A stretch of 64,000 nucleotides of DNA from Chryseobacterium piperi. GTDB taxonomy: Bacteria; Bacteroidota; Bacteroidia; Flavobacteriales; Weeksellaceae. Below are positions 26,167 to 35,263 of this stretch, one piece after another (position 1 is the stretch's first letter; the number at the start of each line of letters is the position of its first letter). The position numbers were made by a program, and so were the translations under genes. The stretch spans positions 1,550,001 to 1,614,000 of the forward strand of contig NZ_CP023049.2 of assembly GCF_002285635.2 (NCBI RefSeq), given 5' to 3'. A model generated the notes under the pieces. That model was given only the letters and a program-made list of their open reading frames with translations. It was not told the DNA's origin and ran no database searches.

Positions 26167-27816
26167 TTATTTTCTGGTTACTCTCAATAAAAGTATTATA
26201 ACCAATATTACTGAAAACATAAACCCTAAAATAGCGATCAAGGACATCTCCCCAATTCTCGGTGGTGTTTCCGAAACAAAAACAATAGCCGTAGCAATCA
26301 TATTAGCTCCTAAAATCATTGCGAGAATCAGATTAACCGCACTCGATTTAATAATCTGATTGGTCTTATCTATGTTTTTAATCTCGCTGGAAATGGTAAA
26401 TTTATTTTCGTCCAGTTTTTGTAAGACCGAGCGTAGTTCTTTAGGGATTTCATCTACATTATCCGTAAAATTCATCATCTTATCCATCCCTATTTTTAAA
26501 ATATTCTTTGGACTGATTTTCTTTTTGAATATTTTTTTTGTGTAAGGATGAAGACTTTTAACAATATCCAGATCAGGGTTGATATTTCTACCCACCCCTT
26601 CTATCAAACTGATTCCTTTAAATAAAAGATAAAAATAATCCGGCATATACAGACGGTTATCTTTAAGGATATCTTTCATTTTATTGATTATCACCTGAAC
26701 ATTGATTTCCTGAAGAGAAGAGCTGTGGACAAAATTCAAGATATCTTCCACATCATTTTCGAACCTCCTTTCATCCGGAATTTCATAGCTTATCGCCATT
26801 TTCTTAAGATACCGCACTATTTTATGGGGATTTTTAGCCACAAAACTCACAATCAGATCTTCAAGAATTTCTTTGTCATTCGGCTGAATCTTACCTACCG
26901 CACCAAAGTCTATAAATACAACCTTTCCATCTCTTTTTACCAAAATATTTCCTGCATGCGGATCCGCATGGAAAAATCCGAAATCTAAAATCTGAGAAAC
27001 AAATAACCTCAATCCTACTTCTGAAATTTTAACCGGATCAATATCATTGGCTAAAAGTTCAACTTTATCAGTAACCTTGATTCCATCAATAAATTCCATA
27101 CAAAGAACATTATTGTTGGAAAATTCTTCATAGATTTTAGGAACGTAGGTTTCTTTGTTATTTTTAAAATTTCGGGAAAACTGAAGGATATTATTTTTTT
27201 CGTTGATCAATGAAACCTCTTCCAGTAAGGATTTTTCAAAAGTAGAGATGGCCTGTTTAAGATTAAGCTTCTCCCCTATTTCAGAATAAGAGGAAACGAT
27301 CTTTTCCAAATCTTTAATTAAAAGGAGATCATCTTCAATAACGGTTTGTACATCCCCTTTTTTAATTTTCAAAATAACTTCTGAGCCATCCAATAAAGTG
27401 GCTTTGTAAACCTGCGCAATAGAAGCAGTGGCCAAAGGCTTGTGCTGAACCTTCTGAAAATGATCTTTAACGGAAATATTAAATTCATTTTCAAGGATAT
27501 CCTCAACATTCATATCTACAGTTTCCACCTTATCCTGAAGCTTCTGCAGCTCCTGGATCATTTCCGGAGGAAGCAAGTCCTCTCTATTACTGAATGTCTG
27601 ACCAAGCTTAACAAAAGTAGGTCCCAGCTCTTCGAGCACCAGCCTGATCCTTTCATAAACGGTCCCCTTGGATACAATTTCATCAGCACTTCCGGAATCC
27701 AGATCCTGCTTACTTCCTCCATTCATTCTCGCCAACATGTCTTTAAACCCATATTTACTCAATACAGAGATCAACCTGGCAGACCTTTTCAATTTTCGTT
27801 GTTGCTTATCAAACAT
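26167..27816 (-). CDS. UbiB/AarF (ABC1) family atypical kinase
   Basis: A 549-residue protein of the ABC1 kinase-like family linked to quinone biosynthesis or homeostasis. The family KxGQ motif appears as LGPTFVKLGQTFSNREDLLP. ASIAQVYKA is the alanine-rich loop that replaces the kinase P-loop. GFFHADPHAGNILV and VVFIDFGAVG give the catalytic and metal-binding aspartates. Two hydrophobic helices at the C-terminus (about residues 495-545) anchor it to the inner membrane. Flavobacteria use menaquinone, so the role is probably in menaquinone metabolism or membrane lipid handling, not ubiquinone synthesis. Confidence 0.88.
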   Translation of the reverse strand: MFDKQQRKLKRSARLISVLSKYGFKDMLARMNGGSKQDLDSGSADEIVSKGTVYERIRLVLEELGPTFVKLGQTFSNREDLLPPEMIQELQKLQDKVETVDMNVEDILENEFNISVKDHFQKVQHKPLATASIAQVYKATLLDGSEVILKIKKGDVQTVIEDDLLLIKDLEKIVSSYSEIGEKLNLKQAISTFEKSLLEEVSLINEKNNILQFSRNFKNNKETYVPKIYEEFSNNNVLCMEFIDGIKVTDKVELLANDIDPVKISEVGLRLFVSQILDFGFFHADPHAGNILVKRDGKVVFIDFGAVGKIQPNDKEILEDLIVSFVAKNPHKIVRYLKKMAISYEIPDERRFENDVEDILNFVHSSSLQEINVQVIINKMKDILKDNRLYMPDYFYLLFKGISLIEGVGRNINPDLDIVKSLHPYTKKIFKKKISPKNILKIGMDKMMNFTDNVDEIPKELRSVLQKLDENKFTISSEIKNIDKTNQIIKSSAVNLILAMILGANMIATAIVFVSETPPRIGEMSLIAILGFMFSVILVIILLLRVTRK

Positions 27817-27977
27817 ATTATAAAAATAAGTAATGGCAAGATACCTCCAAAAACTGTTCCTATGCGATATTTAAAATAATAATCTGAGAAAAAAATTATC
27901 GTTTACGGTTATCTGCTTGTTTTTTTTATCTTTATAAAGTACAATAAATTACAAACTAATCCGTAAAATATTACAAA

Positions 27978-28139
27978 ATGAAAAATTTACAAGGTAAAAA
28001 ATTATCAAGAGAAGCATTGAAAAATGTTTCAGGAAGTGGAATCATTATTGGTGACAATTGCTCATATCAATGCTGCCCTACTGATGGTAGACCAACATGT
28101 CCAGGATTGATCTGCCCGGCTGTGATTTGTCCACAATAA
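27978..28139 (+). CDS. Bacteriocin-like Cys-rich small peptide with leader
   Basis: A 53-residue peptide. The first about 21 residues (MKNLQGKKLSREALKNVSGSG) form a charged leader ending in a Gly-Ser-Gly variant of the double-glycine cleavage site; this leader type recurs in Chryseobacterium bacteriocin-like peptides. The remainder holds six cysteines (C28, C32, C33, C41, C46, C51) and many prolines, suited to disulfides or modification. No transporter, protease or modifying enzyme is adjacent. The ATG is preceded by a purine-poor AT-rich region. A terminator follows. Whether it is an antimicrobial, a signal or something else is unknown. Confidence 0.7.
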   Translation: MKNLQGKKLSREALKNVSGSGIIIGDNCSYQCCPTDGRPTCPGLICPAVICPQ

Positions 28140-28166
28140 GCATCAATTCTTTTTAATTGAAAATTA

Positions 28167-28205
28167 AAAAAGCCAAAATGTATTTTACATTCTGGCTTTT
28201 TATTA
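28167..28205. terminator. Bidirectional intrinsic terminator
   Basis: AAAAAGCCAAAATGTA pairs with TACATTCTGGCTTTTT with a single A/C mismatch and a three-base loop, between the small peptide gene and the convergent GNAT-nitrilase gene. Confidence 0.8.
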
Positions 28206-29711
28206 TTTCAGATAAGTCTCATACAAATCATTCCGTCTATCCTTCAGAACCTGAACGGAACCATTATAGTGAAGATCTTTTAATAGATTTAAATCAACAT
28301 CCACAATTAAAGTCATTTCCGTATTCGGAGTCGCTTCTCCTTTTACGGCGTTGGATGGAAAGGCAAAATCAGAAGGTGTAAACACAGCAGCCTGTCCAAA
28401 CTGAATGTCCATATTATTGACTCCCGGTAAATTTCCTACACAGCCGGCAATGGCTACATAACATTCATTTTCAATTGCTCTTGCTGCAGCACAATGACGA
28501 ACCCTCATGTAGGCATTCTGTGTATCTGTAAGATAAGGTACAAATAAAACTTTCATCCCCTGATCGGCCAGAATCCTCGGAAGTTCCGGAAATTCTACAT
28601 CATAACAAATTACCAATCCTATTTTTCCACAATCGGTGTCAAATACTCTGATTTCATTTCCACCTTTCATTCCGTAGTACTTCCTTTCATTAGGTGTAAT
28701 ATGGATTTTACGATACTCATCAATGCGTCCATCACGGTGAAGCAGGTAGCTTACATTATACAGGTCATTGTTATCAGAATCAAAAACCGGCATACTTCCG
28801 GAAATAATATTCACATTATAGCTGATTGCCAGTTCCGATATTTTTACCTTGATCTGATCGGTCAGCTTAGCGAGCTCAATCATACTATCTCTTTCCGAAA
28901 GCTTATTAAATGGTGCCAGTAAAGGCGTATTGAAAAGCTCCGGGAAAAGTACAAAATCAGATTTATAATCTCCCATCACATTTACAAAAAACTCCACTTG
29001 TTCGTAAAAAGCATCAATATCTTTAAAATGCCTCATCTGCCACTGTACCAATCCCAGTCGTATAATACTGTCCTGCATGGTATTTGGATTTTTACTATAA
29101 TAGATATTATTCCATTGTAGCAAAACTGCATTTTCCTTGGAAGACTCATCTTCGGGAAGGTATTTCTTTAAAACTTTTATGGGTAAGAAATTATTAGAAA
29201 GCTGGAAAGACAAAACAGGATCATAAATCTCTTTATCTCTCACCATTCTAATATAATCTCTTGTTGAAAGCTTATCGCTATACTTATGGTAATTAGGAAT
29301 TCTTCCGCCAAGAATAATCGATTTCAGATTCAGCTGCTCACATAATTCTTTTCTCGCATCATATAATCTCCTCCCTAATCGCAGTTCACGATATTCTGGA
29401 TCTACAAAAACTTCTATTCCATACAATACGTTTCCGGTAGATAAATGGGTATTAAAAGTATAATTTCCGGTAATATCACTATAGGTATGATCATCCCCGA
29501 ATTCATCATAATTTACAATAATCGAAAGGGCAACTGCTGCCAGCTTTCCATCTACTGTAATACAGATCTGACCTTTAGGAAATATTTTAGTAAGCTTTTC
29601 AATGCTTTTTTTGGACCATACATATTCTGACATCTGAGGATAAGCCCGTCGCATGGTTTCCACCAATTCATCATAATCCTTAGCATTTAAGGTCCGTGTA
29701 TCTACTTGCAT
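28203..29711 (-). CDS. GNAT acetyltransferase - carbon-nitrogen hydrolase fusion
   Basis: A 502-residue two-domain protein. Residues 1 to about 200 are a GNAT N-acetyltransferase, with VFVDPEYRELRLGRRLYDAR as the acetyl-CoA-binding motif A. Residues about 215-500 are a nitrilase-superfamily amidase with the catalytic triad E258 (LFPELFNTP), K335 (EYRKIHIT) and C369 (VICYDVEFPE). This domain order is a known family in bacteria, but its substrate is not established. The two activities may act in sequence on an amine or amide. It is monocistronic. Confidence 0.88.
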   Translation of the reverse strand: MQVDTRTLNAKDYDELVETMRRAYPQMSEYVWSKKSIEKLTKIFPKGQICITVDGKLAAVALSIIVNYDEFGDDHTYSDITGNYTFNTHLSTGNVLYGIEVFVDPEYRELRLGRRLYDARKELCEQLNLKSIILGGRIPNYHKYSDKLSTRDYIRMVRDKEIYDPVLSFQLSNNFLPIKVLKKYLPEDESSKENAVLLQWNNIYYSKNPNTMQDSIIRLGLVQWQMRHFKDIDAFYEQVEFFVNVMGDYKSDFVLFPELFNTPLLAPFNKLSERDSMIELAKLTDQIKVKISELAISYNVNIISGSMPVFDSDNNDLYNVSYLLHRDGRIDEYRKIHITPNERKYYGMKGGNEIRVFDTDCGKIGLVICYDVEFPELPRILADQGMKVLFVPYLTDTQNAYMRVRHCAAARAIENECYVAIAGCVGNLPGVNNMDIQFGQAAVFTPSDFAFPSNAVKGEATPNTEMTLIVDVDLNLLKDLHYNGSVQVLKDRRNDLYETYLK

Positions 29712-29944
29712 TTGATATAAATTTTATTAAATTTAAGGAAAATAAATCAATTTATAAACCGAACATTCTTATTCCAGAAATTTTTTCAAAGTATAGATTC
29801 CTATTGTTTACTGCATTCTCTAATATAAATCAAGTTATCCTATCTCCATTTAACATTCTTTTTATCACGACAAGTTCTGTCGCTTTATCCTGCTATTTTG
29901 TATCCATTGATAAGATTTTAATTAAAAATTAATTTATAAATCTT

Positions 29945-29972
29945 TTGATAGTGAACTAAAAAACTTATTTTG
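29945..29972 (+). promoter_or_regulatory. Candidate promoter of the T9SS-RHS cluster
   Basis: TTG (29945-29947), 17 bases, then TTATTTTG (29965-29972), one mismatch from TAnnTTTG, 25 bases before the ATG at 29998. Confidence 0.45.
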
Positions 29973-29997
29973 CGACAAAATTAAAAAAATACAAAGT

Positions 29998-31686
29998 ATG
30001 AAGAAACTCTACATGAGTGCATTTTCGACATGTACCCTTCTGAGCCTTTCAGCTCAGGATATTCTCTGGCAGAAAAATATCCAATCGTCTACCCAGGATT
30101 TTTTGAGCCAGGTAACAACAACTATTGATCAGCAATATTTAATTACAGGAAGTAGTATTCAGGCTGGAAGCCCGAAGATGGGAGCTGGAAGTACTACCGG
30201 GCAGAATAACGGGTACGATTTTCATTTGGTGAAGCTCAATCAACAGGGAGAACAGGTTTGGGAGAAATACTTCTCAGGAAATAATCATGATTATCTATCT
30301 GCAACGGTGAATACCCAGGAAGGAGGAGCGCTTCTAGCAGGAACCTCATATTCAGGTAAGGGTCTTGATAAAAAAGAAGATTCCAAAGGCGGATCCGATA
30401 TCTGGCTGATTAGAATCAATGAATTCGGAGATGAATTATGGCAGAAAACATTAGGGACAATTGCTGATGAAGAAGCCAGAACTGTTATTCAAACCACGGA
30501 TTTAGGATTCTTTGTAGCCGGTAATGTACAAAATGCCTCTAAAGGTTATGGCTCCAAAGATGTGTGGATCATCAGGCTTGATAAAGACGGAAAAGAAATT
30601 TCACAACTGATTTTAGGTGCGAGAGGACTAGATGAAGTAGAGAAAATGATTCCTACAAAAGATGGCGGTGCGTTGGTAGGGATTTACTCACGCAGCGAAG
30701 CTGTGAATATGAGTAATCAGCAATCAGTAATGGGTAATGAAAAAGAGATGATCTCCAATTCAAAAGCTGATCGTTCTACTATTACTAATCACTCATTACC
30801 CATTACTTATCAATCCAAAACCACTGAGAATTTCGGAGAAGGTGATTACTGGATCGTAAAGTTGAGCAAAGATGGAAAAGTTGAATGGGAAAAGAACTTT
30901 GGAGGAAAAGGAGATGATCATGTAAGAACCCTTGCTTTAACTTCAAGCGGATATATGATCGGTGGAGAGTCCAGATCTGAGAGATCAGGAAACAAAACGG
31001 TAGGAATTGAAGAGGGTACCGACCTCTGGTTAATATCTCTTGACGAAAGAGGAACTGAACAATGGCAGAAATCTTACAATTTGGGAAACAGAGATGTTTT
31101 GATGGGGATGAATATAATAGGTGGGAAGCAGGAAGATGGAAGCGGGAAGTCGTCAACCAAAGGAATATTGTTGGGTGGATATACCCAGGCAGAAGGAAGA
31201 ATAGAATCTAATGATGAAACCTTCTGGATGCTGTATTTGAATCAGGATGGAAATGAACAGTGGAGAAAGCATGTTAAAGGAAAGGAGAAGAAAAAAGAGG
31301 AAAGACTTTCAGATTTAAAATTAAATAAAGATGGCTCGATCATCCTGGCAGGAACCAGTGCAGAGGAATTAGGAAAGGAGAACTGGAAGATTGTGAAGTT
31401 AGGAGACAAACAGCTTGATCAGTTAATTGAAAAGCAAGACATTAAAATCTACCCGAATCCGGTATCTGACTTTGCATATGTGGAGATTGGATTTGAAGGT
31501 TTGAAAGCTGGATTGTTTGAGGCTGAGATTGCCGTATATGATATGAGTGGGAGACAATTACAGAGCGTGAAAACAAAGAACAGAGTGACTAAGCTGAATA
31601 CCCAGAGCCTGATTCAGGGGGCTTACCTGGTGACTGTAAAAACGGATACGAATAAAACAGCGAATGCTAAACTAATCAAGAAATAA
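29998..31686 (+). CDS. T9SS-sorted beta-propeller-like repeat protein carrying translated DNA repeats
   Basis: A 562-residue secreted protein: signal peptide to about residue 19 (LSAQD), about seven modules of the form DGGALLAGTSYS...DIWLIRINEFGDELWQKTLGG, and a C-terminal type A sorting domain starting IKIYPNPVSDFAYVEI. The modules resemble propeller or delta-60-like blades. Three loops between conserved blade elements are encoded by short DNA repeats of intergenic type (30163-30191, 30711-30810, 31121-31149), so parts of this protein come from inserted repeats. It is followed after 1 bp by the DUF5977-type gene and probably heads the same operon as the RHS genes. It may be a surface partner of the RHS proteins; that is inference. 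Confidence 0.8.
   Translation: MKKLYMSAFSTCTLLSLSAQDILWQKNIQSSTQDFLSQVTTTIDQQYLITGSSIQAGSPKMGAGSTTGQNNGYDFHLVKLNQQGEQVWEKYFSGNNHDYLSATVNTQEGGALLAGTSYSGKGLDKKEDSKGGSDIWLIRINEFGDELWQKTLGTIADEEARTVIQTTDLGFFVAGNVQNASKGYGSKDVWIIRLDKDGKEISQLILGARGLDEVEKMIPTKDGGALVGIYSRSEAVNMSNQQSVMGNEKEMISNSKADRSTITNHSLPITYQSKTTENFGEGDYWIVKLSKDGKVEWEKNFGGKGDDHVRTLALTSSGYMIGGESRSERSGNKTVGIEEGTDLWLISLDERGTEQWQKSYNLGNRDVLMGMNIIGGKQEDGSGKSSTKGILLGGYTQAEGRIESNDETFWMLYLNQDGNEQWRKHVKGKEKKKEERLSDLKLNKDGSIILAGTSAEELGKENWKIVKLGDKQLDQLIEKQDIKIYPNPVSDFAYVEIGFEGLKAGLFEAEIAVYDMSGRQLQSVKTKNRVTKLNTQSLIQGAYLVTVKTDTNKTANAKLIKK
30163..30191 (+). repeat. GGAAG-rich short repeat inside a coding sequence (copy 1)
   Basis: 29 bp matching 31121-31149 at 23 of 29 positions. 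It is read here in codon phase 0, giving an AGSPKMGAG loop. Confidence 0.65.
30711..30810 (+). repeat. GTAATGGGTAATGA inverted-repeat element inside a coding sequence
   Basis: A perfect 15-bp inverted repeat, AGTAATGGGTAATGA (30726-30740) and TCATTACCCATTACT (30793-30807), separated by 52 bp and flanked by further GTAATCA-like units. It adds about 35 polar residues between two propeller elements without breaking the frame. Confidence 0.7.
31121..31149 (+). repeat. GGAAG-rich short repeat inside a coding sequence (copy 2)
   Basis: 29 bp related to 30163-30191 but read in another codon phase, giving GKQEDGSGKS. It shares the exact 12-mer GAAGCGGGAAGT with the intergenic repeat at 51831-51869 (opposite strand). 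Confidence 0.65.
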
Positions 31687-31687
31687 T

Positions 31688-34600
31688 ATGATAAACAAGA
31701 GAATAATGCCTTTTATTTTTTTATTAGGCTTTTTAAATATTTATGCACAAAGTAATAACGATTCTTTTTATTTTTTTAAAAATCTACCGACCTCTCCTTC
31801 TACAGCTAGATTCTTAAGATATGGAGATATACAAAACTCAGAATTTACTGGAACCAATGCTCCTAAAATCCCACTTTATACTGTTGAAGAAGGAGATATC
31901 AAGCTCCCACTAACATTAGATTACATTTCTGGAAATGGAATCAAAGTAGCAGATGAAGCTTCCAGTGTAGGATTAGGCTGGAATATAGGTTTCCCAGCTA
32001 TTGTACAGTCTGTAATAGGTGAAGATGATTTTGATTATAATATCGAACATTTAAAAATTGATTTACATTATCAAAAAGCACCGTGGCCAGCATTAGGGTA
32101 TAATAGTAAGTATTTAGAATCTAAAGGAGGAAAACAACAACCATCGGACTACATTGAACAACCAGAAATAGGCAAGTATACTTATTATTATTCTATTCAT
32201 CATACTTTACCAGTTAATGGATTCTTTAAAACGTTCGCCAATGATAGACCTTATGATGCTTCACCGGACATATTTTCAGTCAATATATTTGGAGAAAAAC
32301 TGGAATTTTTTATTTCAAATCATAAAGACCTGAATACTGCTAATGCGGTACCGCAATTTACGTCTTTAAAAAAAGGATATAGAATTTCATTTAATAAAGC
32401 AACTTCAACATTTAATATTACCAATCCAAAAGGGCTTACTTTTACATTTGGTAGAGTTGAAGAAGTTAAATTCATTAATGTTAGCAATAGAAATTATGTG
32501 CTTACAGGAATTAGAGATAAAAATAATAAGGCTCTAACCATAGAATACAACCAATATAACAATGTAAGAAACTTTATTCCCAATTCAAAAAACTTGAATT
32601 ACAATCAAGAAGTTACAGCCAATTATACATATTGTGAAGGTATTCCACTATACTACCTCAATGATAATTATGTAGCATCCACAAAACTCAATGGAGTTGA
32701 CTCTGTACCATGGGCATTCCAGACAGCAGGAGTTGGTAATTACCTAATATCTATTTCACCAGACTTTCTTACTGTTCAAAACTATTTACAAATTTCAAAA
32801 ATATCGGGGGAGTTTGGAAGCTTAAATTTTCTTTATACAAACAGAGAAGATTTTCCCACTGCTAAACTTTCGAAAATCACTTTAAAAAATAATATTAATG
32901 TTGATATTAAAAATATTGATTTTGAATATGATTATGTGGTAGCAGAAAATAGTCCCCTTAAAAGTGCTCGTGCAGATCTTTTTGATGACAATAGAATGAG
33001 AAAAAGACTTTTCTTAAGAAGCTTAAGCATCAATCAAAATGAAAATTATACGTTTGCTTATAAAAATGAAAACATGCTGCCTAGAAAAGATTCTTATGCA
33101 GTGGATTACTGGGGGTATGCAAATGGAGGGATCAATAACAAAACTTATTTTTTAAATCCTACTGATTTTACAGGTTCTAGCCTTCCAATTACTGATCTTA
33201 ATAACAATAAGAAGCAAGCAGATAGTTATTATACAACAGCAGGAATTTTGGATCGAATTAATTATCCCACACGAGGATTTTCAGAATTTAATTATGAACT
33301 GAATTCCTCTAGTAATTTATTTTCTACTTATAACCCCTCTGCAATAAAGAATGGAAAGGGTATTCGTCTTGAAAGCCAAACCAATTATGACTTTGATGCC
33401 AATGTTGTTGATAAAACAAAATTTGTTTATGATGAAGGGTACTCAACTAATCCTTTACATCTAATAACAGAATATACTACAAAATATATCCAATCAAATG
33501 CCAATCAAATTTTTGCAACAAGATTAGTCTCAATCAATTCCACCAATAATTATAGTGTTTCACCACTCTCTTCAGGAGATTTTGTAGCATATAAAAAAGT
33601 TACCAAAGTAGAAGTGGAGAACTCAGGAAATAATAAAGGTAAAATCATTTCTAATTATAGCATTAATCCCGATGCCTTTTATCAATTCTTTACTTATCAA
33701 TTGCAAATTTCAATACCACGGACAAAAGCAGCAGGAGTAGAAAATGGAATGTTATTATCACAAGAATTTATCAATGCAAATAATCAGACTGTTCGAAAAA
33801 TAATTAATAATTATAATACCGTATATTCCGATATCTTTTATGGTACTATGTTTACTCCAGTAAATGAATCCCTATTTCTTTGTACCAATATGACAGGGGG
33901 ACCAACTGCAGGTTTCGGAATTAGAACTTTATCAATTGTTTCTCATTTTCCCATATTTTCAAAAGAAAGTCTATTATCTGACACCACAGTAACCGAATTT
34001 TTTGGAAATCAACAAGTGACTAATAAAACAAATTATTTATATAATTCTGATAACTTTCTAGAACAAAAATCAGTTTTAACAAGCGGCCAAGATCAGATTA
34101 CTGAAAACTATTTGTATACGTCTCAAATACCAAGACTTCAACAAGCCAATATTTTATCCGAAAATATAGGTAAAAACATTTCTAAAAATGGGAAACAGAT
34201 ATTTGGTCAGGTTTCCAGGTATCAAAATAATTCACATTATAATCCCACTTCAATTTTACAATATGATCTTTTAGCCAATTCTTTTTTTATTGAAGGGACC
34301 TATGATTTATATGATAAAAATAATTTATTACAGTATACCGCTAAGGATGGAACTCCTACAACAGTTTTATGGGGATATAGAAATACTTTACCTATTGCCA
34401 AAGTTGAGGGGGCAAGCTACAGCCAAATAATGCAAGCTTTTGGATTGAATGGAAATAGCTCTAATTCATATTTACAACTGGATATTGTTAAAAAATCAAA
34501 TTTAGATATTAATGATACTACCGAAGAAAATATGATTTCAGCTCTAGATAATTTTAGAAATAAATCAGAACTTAAAGACTTTCAAATAACCACTTATACC

Positions 34601-35257
34601 TACGATCCGTTGGTTGGTGTTAAAACAATCATTCAACCTTCAGGGATTAGAGAATATTACAAATATGATTCATCCAATAGACTTAAGCAAATACTAAATG
34701 ATGAGAATAAAATTATAAAAGAATTTTCTTATAACTACTCTCCATTAAGATATTATAACTCTGAACGAAGTAAAACTTTTGTGAAAAATTGCGGCAATAA
34801 TGCCACTGGTACTTCATTTACATATGTGGTACATGCCAACAAATATGTATCGATGATCAGTCAACAAGACGCGGATTCACAAGCGATTAATGACATTAAT
34901 GTAAATGGGCAAAATGCTGCTAATAGCGACCCTAATGGAACATGTACATATATTAGCTGTGATATTAAATTTAATGTTTCAGGAGGAGGGGGAATCTCAC
35001 TTGCTAACCATACAAATTATAAAGTAGCGTTAAGTTTTTCATCAGGGTTCGATTTACCTTGGAAAACTACAGGAGTTTTAGTAGGTACAATTAATGGAAA
35101 TTGCAGACCGTCAGTCGAGAGAACATCTGGTGCATATAATCAAGGAGTTTGGACCATCATCATTAAAACTAATGGGGATATAATTGCAAAGAAAGTAGAA
35201 GGAACAGCTCCAAACAACACTACTTATAATCTAGAATTTACATATCCAACCAATTAA
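31688..35257 (+). CDS. RHS-cluster partner protein with DUF5977-like C-terminus
   Basis: A 1189-residue secreted protein with a signal peptide ending at IYAQS. The N-terminal about 950 residues form a long beta-rich region; RKRLFLRSL...SYAVDYWGYANGGINN (about residues 438-480) recurs in Bacteroidota RHS-partner proteins. YD-repeat-like strings such as YDPLVGVKTIIQPSG and YYKYDSSNRL lie near residues 970-1000. The last about 160 residues (KTFVKNCGNNATGTSFTYVV, YVSMISQQDADSQAINDIN) match the DUF5977 pattern. There is no T9SS sorting domain. It sits 1 bp after the T9SS gene and 6 bp before the DUF6443/RHS gene and is clearly AT-rich. It may help assemble or display the RHS shell; function unproven. 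Confidence 0.7.
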   Translation: MINKRIMPFIFLLGFLNIYAQSNNDSFYFFKNLPTSPSTARFLRYGDIQNSEFTGTNAPKIPLYTVEEGDIKLPLTLDYISGNGIKVADEASSVGLGWNIGFPAIVQSVIGEDDFDYNIEHLKIDLHYQKAPWPALGYNSKYLESKGGKQQPSDYIEQPEIGKYTYYYSIHHTLPVNGFFKTFANDRPYDASPDIFSVNIFGEKLEFFISNHKDLNTANAVPQFTSLKKGYRISFNKATSTFNITNPKGLTFTFGRVEEVKFINVSNRNYVLTGIRDKNNKALTIEYNQYNNVRNFIPNSKNLNYNQEVTANYTYCEGIPLYYLNDNYVASTKLNGVDSVPWAFQTAGVGNYLISISPDFLTVQNYLQISKISGEFGSLNFLYTNREDFPTAKLSKITLKNNINVDIKNIDFEYDYVVAENSPLKSARADLFDDNRMRKRLFLRSLSINQNENYTFAYKNENMLPRKDSYAVDYWGYANGGINNKTYFLNPTDFTGSSLPITDLNNNKKQADSYYTTAGILDRINYPTRGFSEFNYELNSSSNLFSTYNPSAIKNGKGIRLESQTNYDFDANVVDKTKFVYDEGYSTNPLHLITEYTTKYIQSNANQIFATRLVSINSTNNYSVSPLSSGDFVAYKKVTKVEVENSGNNKGKIISNYSINPDAFYQFFTYQLQISIPRTKAAGVENGMLLSQEFINANNQTVRKIINNYNTVYSDIFYGTMFTPVNESLFLCTNMTGGPTAGFGIRTLSIVSHFPIFSKESLLSDTTVTEFFGNQQVTNKTNYLYNSDNFLEQKSVLTSGQDQITENYLYTSQIPRLQQANILSENIGKNISKNGKQIFGQVSRYQNNSHYNPTSILQYDLLANSFFIEGTYDLYDKNNLLQYTAKDGTPTTVLWGYRNTLPIAKVEGASYSQIMQAFGLNGNSSNSYLQLDIVKKSNLDINDTTEENMISALDNFRNKSELKDFQITTYTYDPLVGVKTIIQPSGIREYYKYDSSNRLKQILNDENKIIKEFSYNYSPLRYYNSERSKTFVKNCGNNATGTSFTYVVHANKYVSMISQQDADSQAINDINVNGQNAANSDPNGTCTYISCDIKFNVSGGGGISLANHTNYKVALSFSSGFDLPWKTTGVLVGTINGNCRPSVERTSGAYNQGVWTIIIKTNGDIIAKKVEGTAPNNTTYNLEFTYPTN

Positions 35258-35263
35258 CAAATC

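Noticed and set aside
27442..27879. A 145-codon open frame antisense to the UbiB-family gene
   Set aside because: Shadow of a conserved kinase gene with no protein-like features.
29712..29997. Possible small gene in the gap upstream of the T9SS gene
   Set aside because: The only open frame begins inside the GNAT-nitrilase gene and has no domain; apart from the candidate promoter I see nothing in this stretch.
30803..31156. A 117-codon open frame antisense within the T9SS gene
   Set aside because: Overlaps conserved propeller modules and the translated repeats; no start signal or domain.
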